From positions 104,826-168,825 of the forward strand of contig NZ_FOMG01000006.1 of assembly GCF_900112485.1 (NCBI RefSeq): a DNA stretch of 64,000 bases. Reading direction: 5' to 3'. A model generated the notes under the pieces. It was not told where the DNA came from, did not search any database, and worked only from the letters and a program-made list of their open reading frames with translations. Every line of letters begins with the position of its first letter. Positions within the stretch are counted from its first letter, which is position 1. Both the position numbers and the translations under genes were made by a program. Positions 26,644-35,834 of this stretch are shown here, in pieces. The stretch is from Clostridium uliginosum. Its GTDB lineage: Bacteria > Bacillota > Clostridia > Clostridiales > Clostridiaceae.

Positions 26644-28542
26644 ATGGCATCAATAGTAGCAGGTATATCAGCTATGGATAGTATAGTAAATCAACAAATA
26701 ATACAACAAATATCACAGCAGGTATCAGTAACGAATGTATTAAATTTAACTATACAACAAGCAGCAAAAGAAGAAGAAAAGTTAAGCCAAAATATAGGTA
26801 AGAGTTCATCGAGTATGGACAATCTTTTAAATAAAGCTAAAGATTTTGGAAAAAACACTGTTAGTTTTAGTGGAGTAAAAGATGGGGTGCAGGCAGTTTT
26901 GTCTGAAACATCAAAAATGCAAGATAAAATGCTTTCTGTTCAAGGAATGCTTGGAGATAAAAATGCAGGTGGAGCTTATTTTAATCACCTACAAAAGCAA
27001 GCTAATCAATCAGGATTTTCATTTGATGAACTTAAAAATAATGCTCAGTCATTTTCAGGAGTAACTAAAAATACAGAAAGCTTAGATAAATTAGCTAATT
27101 TATCAGAGCGACTATCACTTGGTAATTCTGCTGAAGGTATGTCAGGAGCAGGAGATGCTATTAAAGAGATGATGTCTGGTGATGGAGCTTCACTTCAAAG
27201 TAATTTTGGATTTAGTAGTGAAGATATAGGTATTTTGCAAGCAAGTAAGGATTTAGATGATTTTACATCTAAATTTGATGAACTTTTAAATAATAACGGT
27301 TTAGATTCATCAATGCTTGATGACTTTAATAACTCAGCTTCTTCTCAATTTGATAATTTAAAAGAAAATTTTAGTAGTAGTTTGGCAGAATCAGGGCAAG
27401 GTGCATTAGAAGCATTTGCTCCGGTTATGGAAGTAATAAATGAAATGTTTTCTAATGGATCATTTCAAGTATTTTTTGATGTAATATCAGCAGCACTTGT
27501 GGGATTAGCTAGTATTATATTATGGATTTGTGAACTGATAAAAAGTAATTGGGGAATAGTGCAAGCAATTTTAATAGCAATAGGGGTATTCTTAGCAACT
27601 ATTATAGTACCCCAGGTATTAATATTTGCAGCAGCATGGCTTATTGCGAATCTACCTATATTACTTGTAATTGGAGCGATTGCATTACTTATATACGTAT
27701 TAATGCAGTGTGGCGTGACTACTCAACAAGTATGTGGATTTATAGGTGGAATTTTTATGGTTGTATTTGGAGCTATATATAATAGAGTTGCACTTATCTG
27801 GAATATAATTGCAAGTTTTGTAGAATTTTTTGCTAACGTATTTAATCATCCATTATACTCTGTACAAAGATTATTTATAAATATATGGAATTCAATAGCG
27901 GATTTCGTAGGTGGTGCTTTAGACTGGATTATAGAAAAAGTTAAGACAATACCATTTTTAGGAGATTTGCTAGGTGATTTTACAATAGATTCTTTAAAAA
28001 TTGATATTCCAGAAGCACCAGAAGATTATTGGACTGCACCTAGAATGGAAAGTAAAGATTTAGGTAATGAATTTGATTTTGGATATAATTCGGGAAGTAA
28101 TTTGGTATCAGGCATTGGAAATAATTTGGGGGGTATCACATCTAAAATAGATAATTTTAAAAACGGAAGTAACTTGAGTAATATTGGAAACCAAAGTAAT
28201 ATCCCAACGGATTCTACTAATTCATTGTTAAATCAAGGTGATGGAGCATTAGCTAACAATTGTGTGGGAATAGATGATACTAATTTAAGTAGAAATTCGG
28301 CTGACAGTGCTGAAAGTCTTAAAAATATGGATGATACTGTAGATGTTTCAAATGAACATTTAGAAATGATGAGAGATTTAGCAGAACAAGATAGCATTCA
28401 AAACTTTGTATCATTAACTCCAACAGTACAAGTTACAACTGGAGACATTAAAGAAGAAGCAGATATTAATAAAATAATATCTAAAATAGAAACTTATATG
28501 GAGAATGAAATGAATAATAGTGCAGAGGGGTTGTATGCGTGA
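26644..28542 (+). CDS. Tail tape measure protein
   Basis: 632 aa from ATG 26644 after AAAGGAGGTGATAGGT. The N-terminal 270 residues are helical and rich in Gln, Ser and Asn. Around residues 275-385 are long hydrophobic segments (FFDVISAALVGLASIILWIC, VQAILIAIGVFLATIIVPQV, GAIALLIYVLMQCG), as in tape measures that insert into the target membrane. The C-terminal third is low-complexity, Asn/Ser/Gly-rich. Position after the chaperone is decisive. The length sets tail length; at 632 aa the tail would be short (inference). The gene overlaps the LysM gene as TGATG. Confidence 0.88.
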   Translation: MASIVAGISAMDSIVNQQIIQQISQQVSVTNVLNLTIQQAAKEEEKLSQNIGKSSSSMDNLLNKAKDFGKNTVSFSGVKDGVQAVLSETSKMQDKMLSVQGMLGDKNAGGAYFNHLQKQANQSGFSFDELKNNAQSFSGVTKNTESLDKLANLSERLSLGNSAEGMSGAGDAIKEMMSGDGASLQSNFGFSSEDIGILQASKDLDDFTSKFDELLNNNGLDSSMLDDFNNSASSQFDNLKENFSSSLAESGQGALEAFAPVMEVINEMFSNGSFQVFFDVISAALVGLASIILWICELIKSNWGIVQAILIAIGVFLATIIVPQVLIFAAAWLIANLPILLVIGAIALLIYVLMQCGVTTQQVCGFIGGIFMVVFGAIYNRVALIWNIIASFVEFFANVFNHPLYSVQRLFINIWNSIADFVGGALDWIIEKVKTIPFLGDLLGDFTIDSLKIDIPEAPEDYWTAPRMESKDLGNEFDFGYNSGSNLVSGIGNNLGGITSKIDNFKNGSNLSNIGNQSNIPTDSTNSLLNQGDGALANNCVGIDDTNLSRNSADSAESLKNMDDTVDVSNEHLEMMRDLAEQDSIQNFVSLTPTVQVTTGDIKEEADINKIISKIETYMENEMNNSAEGLYA

Positions 28543-29204
28543 TGAGCAAGAAATATAAAATGCTATTAAGCATAAACAATGGTGATGAGGGATTTGAATT
28601 ACCTGTACTTCCAGAAGAAATAGAAGTAAAAGAAAATGGTGATAACAAAACCTATGATGTTATAAACTTAGGAGAAGTAAATGTGATAAATATCCCTAAG
28701 TTAACAGAGATATCGTTTAAAAGCTATTTCCCTACAAATAAAGGACCATATGTAAGCACTAAAAAGTTATTTAAACCACATGTTTATATGAATAAACTAA
28801 AAGAATGGCGCAAAAATATAGAAAAAATAAGATTTATATTCATTGGAACTACATTTGAAATAAACGATTTATTCTCAATAGAGAGTATTAAATTTACTGA
28901 AAAGGGTGGAGAAGTTGGAGATATTTATTATTCTATAGAATTAAAAAGATATAGACCATATTACGCTAAAAAAGCAATTATACAAGAAACTCAAAATGGT
29001 GTAGTTATAGATAATTATAATACTCAACTAAGACCTAATGATACAGTAAAAGTGAGAACTCATACTGTAGTTGAGGGAGATACTCTTTGGCATATCGCTA
29101 AAAAGTATTTAGGTGATGGAAATAGATATAAAGAAATTGCAGAGATAAATAATATATCTAATCCTGATTTAATATTTCCTGGGCAAGTATTTAATATTCC
29201 ATAA
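28542..29204 (+). CDS. LysM-containing tail protein (XkdP-like)
   Basis: 220 aa. The N-terminal part (FELPVLPEEIEVKENGDNKT, LTEISFKSYFPTNKGPYVST) matches the XkdP/phage baseplate-hub-associated family. The C-terminal LysM domain, about residues 172-220, includes HTVVEGDTLWHIAKKYLG and NPDLIFPGQVFNIP. LysM binds peptidoglycan, fitting a role at the membrane-proximal tail tip or hub. It is translationally coupled to the tape measure gene. Confidence 0.9.
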   Translation: MSKKYKMLLSINNGDEGFELPVLPEEIEVKENGDNKTYDVINLGEVNVINIPKLTEISFKSYFPTNKGPYVSTKKLFKPHVYMNKLKEWRKNIEKIRFIFIGTTFEINDLFSIESIKFTEKGGEVGDIYYSIELKRYRPYYAKKAIIQETQNGVVIDNYNTQLRPNDTVKVRTHTVVEGDTLWHIAKKYLGDGNRYKEIAEINNISNPDLIFPGQVFNIP

Positions 29205-29215
29205 AGGAGGTTTAC

Positions 29216-30187
29216 ATGAAAATAGAATTATTGATTGATGATAAGAAAGGGAATATTTTTGATATTAGCGATCTTGTAAGAGAAGTAACATGGAAAACTA
29301 AAAGAAAAGATAGTCCTTCAAGTCTAGATATAAGCTTATTAGAAGACACTAGTATATCAATATCAAATGGAGATATTGTAAGATTCAGAGTTGATAAAGT
29401 GAATATATTTTATGGATATATATTTAAAAATGCAGGTGATGAAGGACCAGAAATTAAGTTAAATGCGTATGATCAAATTAAATATCTAATGTATAATGAC
29501 ACCTATGCATTTGCTAATATAAAAGCAAGTGATATAGTTAGTAAAGTAGCTGATAAGTTAGGATTAAGAAAAGGGAGTATTGAGGATACTGAGTATGTTA
29601 TTCCAATCATTCAAGAAAGTGATAAAAAATTATTAGATATTATTTATAAGGCTCTTGAAAAAACATTAATAGCAAATACAAAAACTTTTGTTTTGTATGA
29701 TGAGTTTGGAAGCTTAAATCTTAAGGATATAAATAATATGAGACAAGAAATAATAATATCAGATGATACTAATTTAGGAAAATATGATTGGAGTAAATCT
29801 ATTGAAGAGAGTTACAATAGGATAAAATTTGTTAAAAAAAATGAAAAAACTGGACAAAAAGACGTGTATATTGCCCAAGATAGTTCAAGTATTTATAAAT
29901 GGGGAAAACTTCAATTTTTTAAAAGTATTGATGATAAATTAAATAAAGCAGAGATTGAGCAAATGCTTGATGGAAATTTAAAATTAAAAAATAAAGAAAG
30001 TAAAACCTTAAAGCTAAAGAATGTATTAGGAACTGATACAGAACTAGAAGCAAAGCTAAGAGGGGGAGCAGGAGTGTTTGTTGATATAAAAAGGCATGGT
30101 ATAAATCAATGTTATTTAATAGAAGAAGCTACACACAAGTTCTCAAAAGATGGACATACAATGGACTTTAATTTAAAGGTGGTGTAA
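29216..30187 (+). CDS. Baseplate hub protein (XkdQ / gpD-like)
   Basis: 323 aa of the XkdQ family, homologous to phage late control D and T4 gp27-type hub proteins. It begins with IELLIDDKKGNIFDISDLVR and contains VREVTWKTKRKDSPSSLDIS, DIVRFRVDKVNIFYGYIF, and ends QCYLIEEATHKFSKDGHTMD. It caps the tube and carries the spike. AAAGGAGGTTTAC precedes the ATG. The next gene starts 2 bases after its stop. Confidence 0.88.
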   Translation: MKIELLIDDKKGNIFDISDLVREVTWKTKRKDSPSSLDISLLEDTSISISNGDIVRFRVDKVNIFYGYIFKNAGDEGPEIKLNAYDQIKYLMYNDTYAFANIKASDIVSKVADKLGLRKGSIEDTEYVIPIIQESDKKLLDIIYKALEKTLIANTKTFVLYDEFGSLNLKDINNMRQEIIISDDTNLGKYDWSKSIEESYNRIKFVKKNEKTGQKDVYIAQDSSSIYKWGKLQFFKSIDDKLNKAEIEQMLDGNLKLKNKESKTLKLKNVLGTDTELEAKLRGGAGVFVDIKRHGINQCYLIEEATHKFSKDGHTMDFNLKVV

Positions 30188-30189
30188 CT

Positions 30190-30519
30190 ATGGGAAATAT
30201 GATAGATATTATAAAACAGGCAAGTGTAAATGCAATTAATGCTGGAGATCCTTTAAACATTGAATTTGGAACTATAATAGACGATGCTTTAACTATAAGA
30301 ATAGATCAAAAAAGAATATTATCTAAAGAATTTTTTATTGTTCCTGAAAGTTTAACAAGGTATGAAGTAGATTTAACACATTCACATTCAGAAACATCAT
30401 CATCTCTTGGAAAAATAGTAATTAGAGAGGGATTAAAAAATGGAGATATTGTTATATTATTAATGATTGAAAAAGGAAGTAGATTTTTAATCCTTGATAA
30501 GGTGGGAAAGTATGAGTAA
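30190..30519 (+). CDS. DUF2577 tail protein (XkdR-like)
   Basis: 109 aa. The DUF2577 family pattern is visible in LNIEFGTIIDDALTIRIDQK and in the conserved end GDIVILLMIEKGSRFLILDK. PBSX xkdR occupies the same place between xkdQ and xkdS. It is probably a small hub or spike component. The ribosome-binding site is AAAGGTGGTGTAAC, overlapping the end of the previous gene. Confidence 0.85.
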   Translation: MGNMIDIIKQASVNAINAGDPLNIEFGTIIDDALTIRIDQKRILSKEFFIVPESLTRYEVDLTHSHSETSSSLGKIVIREGLKNGDIVILLMIEKGSRFLILDKVGKYE

Positions 30520-30919
30520 TTTTAGTGTATTACCCCAAGGTGCTTCATTAAAAGATATTGATAATATAGAATATGTAAAATATCCAGGGAAAACTTATAG
30601 AATTAAAAATAATAGAGTATCTGGAATTTGTGATAAAGTAGAAGCACTTAAGCAAACAATATATTTTATATTAAATACAGAAAGGTATGATTATCTTATA
30701 TATCCTGATAGCTATGGAAGTGAGATTAAAGAAACAATAGGAATGGATAGAGATATATCAGAAAGTGAAATAAAGAGAAGGATAAAAGAAGCTTTAATCC
30801 AAGATGATAGAATTGAAAATGTGGATGAATTTATTTTTGAATATGAAAAAGACAGTGTTTTAGTAAAATTCACTGTCTTTTCTATTTATTCAAAGTTATA
30901 TGAAAGTGTGGTGATTTAA
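30512..30919 (+). CDS. Baseplate wedge gp25-like protein (XkdS, DUF2634)
   Basis: 135 aa from ATG 30512, preceded by AAGGTGGGAAAGT; it overlaps the previous gene by 8 bases. The sequence includes YPGKTYRIKNNRVSGICDKV, YLIYPDSYGSEIKETIGMDR and the final SIYSKLYESVVI, typical of DUF2634/gp25-like wedge proteins that help join sheath and baseplate. The in-frame TTG at 30494 lies upstream of the ribosome-binding site. Confidence 0.86.
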   Translation: MSNFSVLPQGASLKDIDNIEYVKYPGKTYRIKNNRVSGICDKVEALKQTIYFILNTERYDYLIYPDSYGSEIKETIGMDRDISESEIKRRIKEALIQDDRIENVDEFIFEYEKDSVLVKFTVFSIYSKLYESVVI

Positions 30920-30921
30920 AT

Positions 30922-31968
30922 TTGTTTGAGTTAAAAGAAGAAGAATTATTAAGAGATATGTTAAATAAAGTTACAAATGATTTAGATAAAAGACCTGGAA
31001 GTAGTTTAATTTATAATGCATTAGCTCCAGCAGCACAAGAAATAACAAAATTACGCTCTGATATGGATAGATTTTTAGAATATTCTTTTGCATCTTCTAA
31101 TATACCAAGTGAATATTTAGATAAAAGGTGTAGAGAACATGGGATTACAAGAAAATGTGCTACTTATGCAATTAAGCTTGGAAAATTTTATGATTGTGAG
31201 AGTAATTTATTAGATATTCCTATAAACTCTAGATTTTCAATAGATAAGATTAACTATACTGCAATTGAAAAAATTGAAAAAGGAAATTATAAAATGCAAT
31301 GCGAAGTAATAGGATCTAATGGGAATTATCCAATTGGAGATTTGCTTCCTATTGAATATATTGAAGGCTTAGGTAAAGGAGTTTTAGGAAAAATAATAAT
31401 CGAAGGGGTAGATGTAGAAAAAAATGAAAGTTTATTTAATAGACTGATAGTAAAGGTACAAACACCAGCTACATCTGGAAATAAGTATGATTATTTAAAT
31501 TGGGCTTTAAGTGTGAATGGAGTAGGCAATGCATTAATAAAGCCATTGTGGAATGGAAATGGAACTGTAAGAGTATTAATAACTGATATAGAAGGAAGAA
31601 GTCCAACTGAAGAGTTAATAAAAAATGTTGTCACTACTATAGAAAAAAATAGACCAATAGGAGCAAGCGTAACAGTTATAGGAATAAAAGAAAGTAATAT
31701 TAATATTAGTGCAAAAATTATAGTAGAAGAAGGATATAACATTCAAGCAATTAAGGAGAAAATAGTAATTAATATTAACTCTTACTTTAAGAAGATAAGG
31801 TTAAAATCAGGCGTAATAAGATTTAATAGAATTGTTAATTGTATATTAGATGTAGATGGAATTGTGGATTATAAAGAAATATCTATAAATAATGAAAAAA
31901 AAGATATAGATCTAAGAGAGGATAATATCCCAATTTTAGAGAGTGTGGTGGTAGATAGTGTTACTTAA
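30922..31968 (+). CDS. Baseplate J-like protein (XkdT)
   Basis: 348 aa, baseplate J family (gpJ/T4 gp6 type), a structural wedge component. It contains DKRPGSSLIYNALAPAAQEI, the core VKVQTPATSGNKYDYLNWAL, and NKNRP-like VVTTIEKNRPIGASVTVIG. The gene starts with TTG 30922, two bases after the xkdS stop, with GTGGTGA upstream. It overlaps the next gene by 11 bases. Confidence 0.92.
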   Translation: MFELKEEELLRDMLNKVTNDLDKRPGSSLIYNALAPAAQEITKLRSDMDRFLEYSFASSNIPSEYLDKRCREHGITRKCATYAIKLGKFYDCESNLLDIPINSRFSIDKINYTAIEKIEKGNYKMQCEVIGSNGNYPIGDLLPIEYIEGLGKGVLGKIIIEGVDVEKNESLFNRLIVKVQTPATSGNKYDYLNWALSVNGVGNALIKPLWNGNGTVRVLITDIEGRSPTEELIKNVVTTIEKNRPIGASVTVIGIKESNINISAKIIVEEGYNIQAIKEKIVININSYFKKIRLKSGVIRFNRIVNCILDVDGIVDYKEISINNEKKDIDLREDNIPILESVVVDSVT

Positions 31969-32572
31969 AGACTATGTACCTTTTTTTATATCTCAAGTTA
32001 AAGAAATTTCAAATATATATAATGTACAACAAATAGAAATTGATAAATTAAATTTAGATGTAAAAGATCTACTAAATCAATGTTTTGTAGAAAGTACTAC
32101 ATGGGGAATAAAATATTGGGAAGAGTTTGTTGGTATTATACCAGATAGCTCTAAAAAAATAGAAAATAGACGCTCCAGGGTATTAGCAAGACTAAGAGGA
32201 GAAGGAACAACAACTATAGAGGTAATTAAACAAATAGCTAAAAGTTTTATAAATGATATTGAGGTTATAGAAAATAATAAAAATTATAGTTTCGAAGTAG
32301 ATTTAAAAACGTATAATGCATTTCCTAATATATTAGATCCTCTATATACTGCAATAGAGGAAGTTAAGCCAGCGCATTTAGGAGTGGATTATAAGCTTAT
32401 TTCTATAGTAGAAAATGAGTTGTACTTTGGAGGAACAAGAGTAACTGGAGAAATTATAACAGTTTATCCATGGACTCCTAATAATATTCAATCTAACTTA
32501 AAAGTTAATACACAAATAATACACAATATAGGCTTAGAAAATTTAACAATATATCCAAAGGAGGTAAAATAA
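31958..32572 (+). CDS. DUF2313 tail protein (XkdU / YmfQ-like)
   Basis: 204 aa from GTG 31958, overlapping xkdT. The DUF2313/YmfQ pattern is seen in TWGIKYWEEFVGIIPDSSKK, ENRRSRVLARLRGEGTTTIE and EEVKPAHLGVDYKLI. Members are T4 gp53/gpI-like baseplate proteins that connect the wedge to the fibres. The ribosome-binding site is GAGTGTGGTGGTAG within xkdT. Confidence 0.88.
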   Translation: MLLKDYVPFFISQVKEISNIYNVQQIEIDKLNLDVKDLLNQCFVESTTWGIKYWEEFVGIIPDSSKKIENRRSRVLARLRGEGTTTIEVIKQIAKSFINDIEVIENNKNYSFEVDLKTYNAFPNILDPLYTAIEEVKPAHLGVDYKLISIVENELYFGGTRVTGEIITVYPWTPNNIQSNLKVNTQIIHNIGLENLTIYPKEVK

Positions 32573-33775
32573 ATGTCAGAAAAATTTTATACAATATTAA
32601 CTGCAATAGGTAAAGCTAAGATAGCAAATAGTAGTGTTTTAGGAACAAAAGTAAACTTTGTAAAGTTAAAACTTGGAGATGGGGGTGGAAAGAACTATAA
32701 TCCAACCGATGAACAAAAAGATTTAATAAATACAGTTTGGGAAGGTAATATAGGAAATATACAAGTTGATAAAGATAATCCAAATTGGATAGTAATAGAA
32801 ACAATGATTCCCGCAAATGTTGGTGGATTTACAATTAGGGAGTATGGGGTATTTGATGAAGAGAATAATCTATTAGCAGTAGCTAAATGTGCTGAAACTT
32901 ATAAACCAATATTATCAGATGGAAGTACTAAAGAATTAATAATAAAAATGATATTATCAGTCTCCAATACAGAAAATATTAATTTAAAGATAGATCCAAC
33001 AATAGTTTTTGCTAAAAAAAGTGATATTGAAGAAATTAGTTCACAATTGAAAGATTTGACGAACAATAAAGCAAATAAAACAGACTTAGAAAAATTACAA
33101 AATACAGTTAATAATATAGATTTAAGTGCAACTAAGGTTAATTTAAATCCTATTAGTGGCATGAACTCTAAGAATGTACAGGCAGGTATGCAAGAGCTTT
33201 TTACATTTGCCAGTAACGGTAAGAATTCTATTGCTGGCAAGGTTGGGAATGTAAGTGGTAGTAATACACATTTAGAGATAGCTAATGAAATTCAAAATGA
33301 TAAAAATACTATGGTCAGTAATCTATCTAGTAAAGGTGTTAGTGCTAATGGAAATGAAGCTTTAGCTAGTTTGGCTAGCAAGGTAGGAAATATAAGTATA
33401 TCAACTTTAGGCGGAGTAGAATATGCTACTGGTGTTTTAAAAAGGGACAGTAAAAATAAAGTCATTGGTTTCGCTACAGTGCCATTTAAACCTAATTATA
33501 TCATTATATCATGTATATACCCTGACTCTAACTATACAGAGATACTTGCATACTATATGGATTATACGCCACTAGATGTTCTCAGTGGAACTTTTTTTAA
33601 TTTTAAGAGAACTGATTATAGTAGTGAACATGTGGATTTTGGTCATACACAAGTGGGTGGAAATAACTATGTAGTAGCTGGCAAATGTATAATTATCACA
33701 ACTGATAACGGGTTTAATTATGATATATGTGCGGGCTGGGATGGTATAGTATCTTGGAAAGCTTATAAACTTTAA
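32573..33775 (+). CDS. Tail fibre with DUF3751 N terminus (XkdV-like)
   Basis: 400 aa. The N-terminal about 150 residues form a DUF3751 tail-collar fibre domain (FYTILTAIGKAKIANSSVLG, MIPANVGGFTIREYGVFDEE), which anchors fibres to the baseplate. Residues about 150-190 look coiled-coil (SDIEEISSQLKDLTNNKANK). Residues about 192-276 form a module repeated in the fibre at 35835. The C-terminal 120 residues (beginning GGVEYATGVLKRDSKNKVIG) are probably the receptor-binding tip. It starts directly at the xkdU stop with AAAGGAGGTAAAATAA upstream. Confidence 0.85.
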   Translation: MSEKFYTILTAIGKAKIANSSVLGTKVNFVKLKLGDGGGKNYNPTDEQKDLINTVWEGNIGNIQVDKDNPNWIVIETMIPANVGGFTIREYGVFDEENNLLAVAKCAETYKPILSDGSTKELIIKMILSVSNTENINLKIDPTIVFAKKSDIEEISSQLKDLTNNKANKTDLEKLQNTVNNIDLSATKVNLNPISGMNSKNVQAGMQELFTFASNGKNSIAGKVGNVSGSNTHLEIANEIQNDKNTMVSNLSSKGVSANGNEALASLASKVGNISISTLGGVEYATGVLKRDSKNKVIGFATVPFKPNYIIISCIYPDSNYTEILAYYMDYTPLDVLSGTFFNFKRTDYSSEHVDFGHTQVGGNNYVVAGKCIIITTDNGFNYDICAGWDGIVSWKAYKL

Positions 33776-33791
33776 TTGAGGAGGAATAAAA

Positions 33792-34100
33792 ATGAAAACA
33801 TTAATAATTTATGATAATACAGGAAATATATTTTTACAGATGGGTGTTTCTTATAGAGTGCCAGAAGGTGGTATACAATATTTAGAAACAGAAATACCAG
33901 AAGGCAAGCTAATTAAAAATATAGATATTTCTGTAACACCACATAAGCCTGTTTTAGAGGATATACCAAAATCGCAAATCAAATTGTTGCAGGAAGAACT
34001 TGCACAAAATACAAAGGACATGGCTAAGAAAGACTTGCAAATGGAACAATTACAAAAAGATTTAGCTGATTTAACAAAACAAATAGCAGGAGGTAAATAA
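33792..34100 (+). CDS. Small tail protein with C-terminal coiled coil (XkdW position)
   Basis: 102 aa. The first 55 residues are beta-rich (TLIIYDNTGNIFLQMGVSYR, VPEGGIQYLETEIPEGKLI). Residues about 60-99 are heptad-like (KSQIKLLQEELAQNTKDMAK, QMEQLQKDLADLTKQI). The order fibre, this gene, XkdX matches PBSX xkdV-xkdW-xkdX, so it is likely a functional equivalent of XkdW. GAGGAGGAATAAAA precedes the ATG. Confidence 0.72.
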   Translation: MKTLIIYDNTGNIFLQMGVSYRVPEGGIQYLETEIPEGKLIKNIDISVTPHKPVLEDIPKSQIKLLQEELAQNTKDMAKKDLQMEQLQKDLADLTKQIAGGK

Positions 34101-34101
34101 T

Positions 34102-34263
34102 ATGAATTGGTTTGAAAAAGTAAAAAGATACTATAATTGGGGCTGTTACAACAATGGAGACACTTGGGATTTTGTAAGTTATAAGAAAATAACTACAGAA
34201 CAATATAAAGAAATAACAAGTGTAGATTATAGCGAAGAAAGACCAACAACTGTTACACAATAG
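34102..34263 (+). CDS. XkdX family protein
   Basis: 53 aa: MNWFEKVKRYYNWGCYNNGD, then FVSYKKITTEQYKEITSVDY. This matches the short XkdX signature (FxxIKxYYxxGxY and KITxEQYxEITGxxY). The function is unknown but the family is found only with phage tails. GCAGGAGGTAAATAAT precedes the ATG, inside the end of the previous gene. Confidence 0.85.
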   Translation: MNWFEKVKRYYNWGCYNNGDTWDFVSYKKITTEQYKEITSVDYSEERPTTVTQ

Positions 34264-34298
34264 GAATATTTGACGAAGTAAATAATTAAAAATACAAG

Positions 34299-34342
34299 GC
34301 AATAAATTAGGACTTTTAAAGAGTCTTTTTTTTATTGCCATA
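34299..34342 (+). terminator. Hairpin with T-run after xkdX
   Basis: GGCAATAAA at 34299 pairs with TTTATTGCC at 34332-34340, enclosing AGGACT/AGTC inner pairing and a run of eight T residues. It may partly terminate the baseplate operon and lower expression of the variable fibre genes downstream. Confidence 0.5.
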
Positions 34343-34363
34343 ATTTTAGAAAGGAAGTGATAG

Positions 34364-34492
34364 ATGAATGAAAAGTTAGTTAAAGATAAATTTGAAACTT
34401 ATGAAAGAAGGATTAATAATCGCGGAGAAAGACTAGACAAATTAGATCAAGATAGCAGAGAACTTAAAACAGTAAATAAATTAATTATTTAG
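34364..34492 (+). CDS. Short XhlA-like protein, possibly truncated
   Basis: 42 aa from ATG 34364 after AAAGGAAGTGATAG. The sequence FETYERRINNRGERLDKLDQ resembles the coiled N terminus of XhlA-type haemolysin/holin-partner proteins, which normally continue to a C-terminal membrane helix near 90 aa. Here the frame stops at TAG 34490, which overlaps the next ribosome-binding site AGGAGG. It may be a truncated XhlA remnant or a small linker protein. Confidence 0.5.
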   Translation: MNEKLVKDKFETYERRINNRGERLDKLDQDSRELKTVNKLII

Positions 34493-34503
34493 GAGGAAAA
34501 AAT

Positions 34504-34746
34504 ATGGATATAAAAATCAAGGATTTAACACAAGTAATTCCAAATTCAAATGATTTAGTTCTGATTAGTCAAAATGAAAATGTAAGAGGTTCAACTGTAG
34601 AAGAAGTAAGGGATAAGGAATTAAGAAAAGAAGTAGAAAATGCTAGAGGAATATACGCTAATTTAGACGATAGGTTGGATGAAATTGATACGTCAGTGTT
34701 AGCTTTAGAAAAGAAAATTGATCCTATAGATTGCGGAATGTTTTAA
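34504..34746 (+). CDS. Small fibre-region protein ending DCGMF
   Basis: 80 aa with TAGGAGGAAAAAAT upstream. DIKIKDLTQVIPNSNDLVLI and AFFLD-like elements suggest a phage fibre/adsorption protein; residues about 40-70 are helical (KELRKEVENARGIYANLDDR). It ends PIDCGMF, like the next protein's NMDGGTF. I do not recognise a named family; it may form a base or chaperone for the adjacent fibre. Confidence 0.6.
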   Translation: MDIKIKDLTQVIPNSNDLVLISQNENVRGSTVEEVRDKELRKEVENARGIYANLDDRLDEIDTSVLALEKKIDPIDCGMF

Positions 34747-34786
34747 AGATAATTAAGTCAAATTAAATGAAAGAGAGTGATATATA

Positions 34787-35806
34787 ATGGCACAAACATT
34801 AAAAATTAAAAGAGGAAATAATGCAAATTTACCAAGTTTAACACTAGAAGCTGGGGAACCAGCCTTTGTATTAGACACAGGAAAACTTTATGTAGGTAAT
34901 GGTACAAATAAAGTTTTAATTAATCCAGATATACCATCAAATTCACAAACTACTGATAAATTAAAAACAGCTAGGACAATTGCATTAAGGGGAGATGTTA
35001 TAGGAAGTGTTTTGTTTGACGGTAGTAGCGATGTAACAATAACAACAACAGAAAAGGCATCTGGAGTTACACCAGGAACCTATTGCAAAGTTACTGTTGA
35101 TACAAAAGGAAATGTAATTGCAGAAGAAAAGTTAATTTCATCTGATATACCAAGTTTAACATTAGCAAAAATAAGTGATGCTGGAACTGCTGCAAGTAAA
35201 AATGTAGGCACAAGTTCAGGAAATGTACCAATCTTAGATTCTAATGGAAAATTAGAGACTAATATATTACCTGCTTTAGCTATAACAGACACTTTCCCAG
35301 TAGATAATGAAACTGAAATGTTGGCATTAACAGCACAAAAAGGTGATGTTGCAGTAAGAAAAGATTTAAATAAATCTTTCATTTTAAAGCTTGAGCCACC
35401 AACTGTATTAACAAATTGGCAAGAATTATTAACACCTACTGATACAGTATTAAGTGTTGCAGGTAAAATTGGTATAGTTACTCTTACATCATCTGATGTA
35501 GGACTTGGAAATGTAACAAATGAATCAAAAGCAACAATGTTTACAAATCCAACTTTTACAGGTATACCAGTAGCACCAACTCCATCTGCTGAAACTAATA
35601 CAACACAAATAGCGACTGCTGCTTTTGTGAATTCCGTAGTAGCAAATAAAACAAGTGTATCTGGAAATGCAGGGACAGCTACAAAATTAGAAACAGATAG
35701 AACTATAGCCATAGCTGGTGATGTAGTTGGTTCAGCTAGCTTTGATGGTTCATCTGACATCTCAATAACTGCAACCATAAGTAATATGGATGGTGGAACA
35801 TTCTAA
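34787..35806 (+). CDS. Tail fibre with Mtd-type N-terminal domain (fibre 2)
   Basis: 339 aa. Residues about 1-48 match the N-terminal domain of major-tropism-determinant/fibre proteins (QTLKIKRGNNANLPSL, AGEPAFVLDTGKLYVGNGTN). The repeat unit RTIALRGDVIGSVLFDGSSD near residue 65 recurs near residue 305 as RTIAIAGDVVGSASFDGSSD. The protein ends MDGGTF, a terminus seen in many phage fibres. It likely contributes to receptor binding. AGAGAGTGATATATA precedes the ATG. Confidence 0.78.
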   Translation: MAQTLKIKRGNNANLPSLTLEAGEPAFVLDTGKLYVGNGTNKVLINPDIPSNSQTTDKLKTARTIALRGDVIGSVLFDGSSDVTITTTEKASGVTPGTYCKVTVDTKGNVIAEEKLISSDIPSLTLAKISDAGTAASKNVGTSSGNVPILDSNGKLETNILPALAITDTFPVDNETEMLALTAQKGDVAVRKDLNKSFILKLEPPTVLTNWQELLTPTDTVLSVAGKIGIVTLTSSDVGLGNVTNESKATMFTNPTFTGIPVAPTPSAETNTTQIATAAFVNSVVANKTSVSGNAGTATKLETDRTIAIAGDVVGSASFDGSSDISITATISNMDGGTF

Positions 35807-35834
35807 TAAAGAGTATAAAGAGGAGGAAAAATAA

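Noticed and set aside
35080..35778. 232-aa minus-strand open frame opposite the fibre gene
   Set aside because: It mirrors the low-complexity fibre codons and has no start signal; it is a shadow frame.
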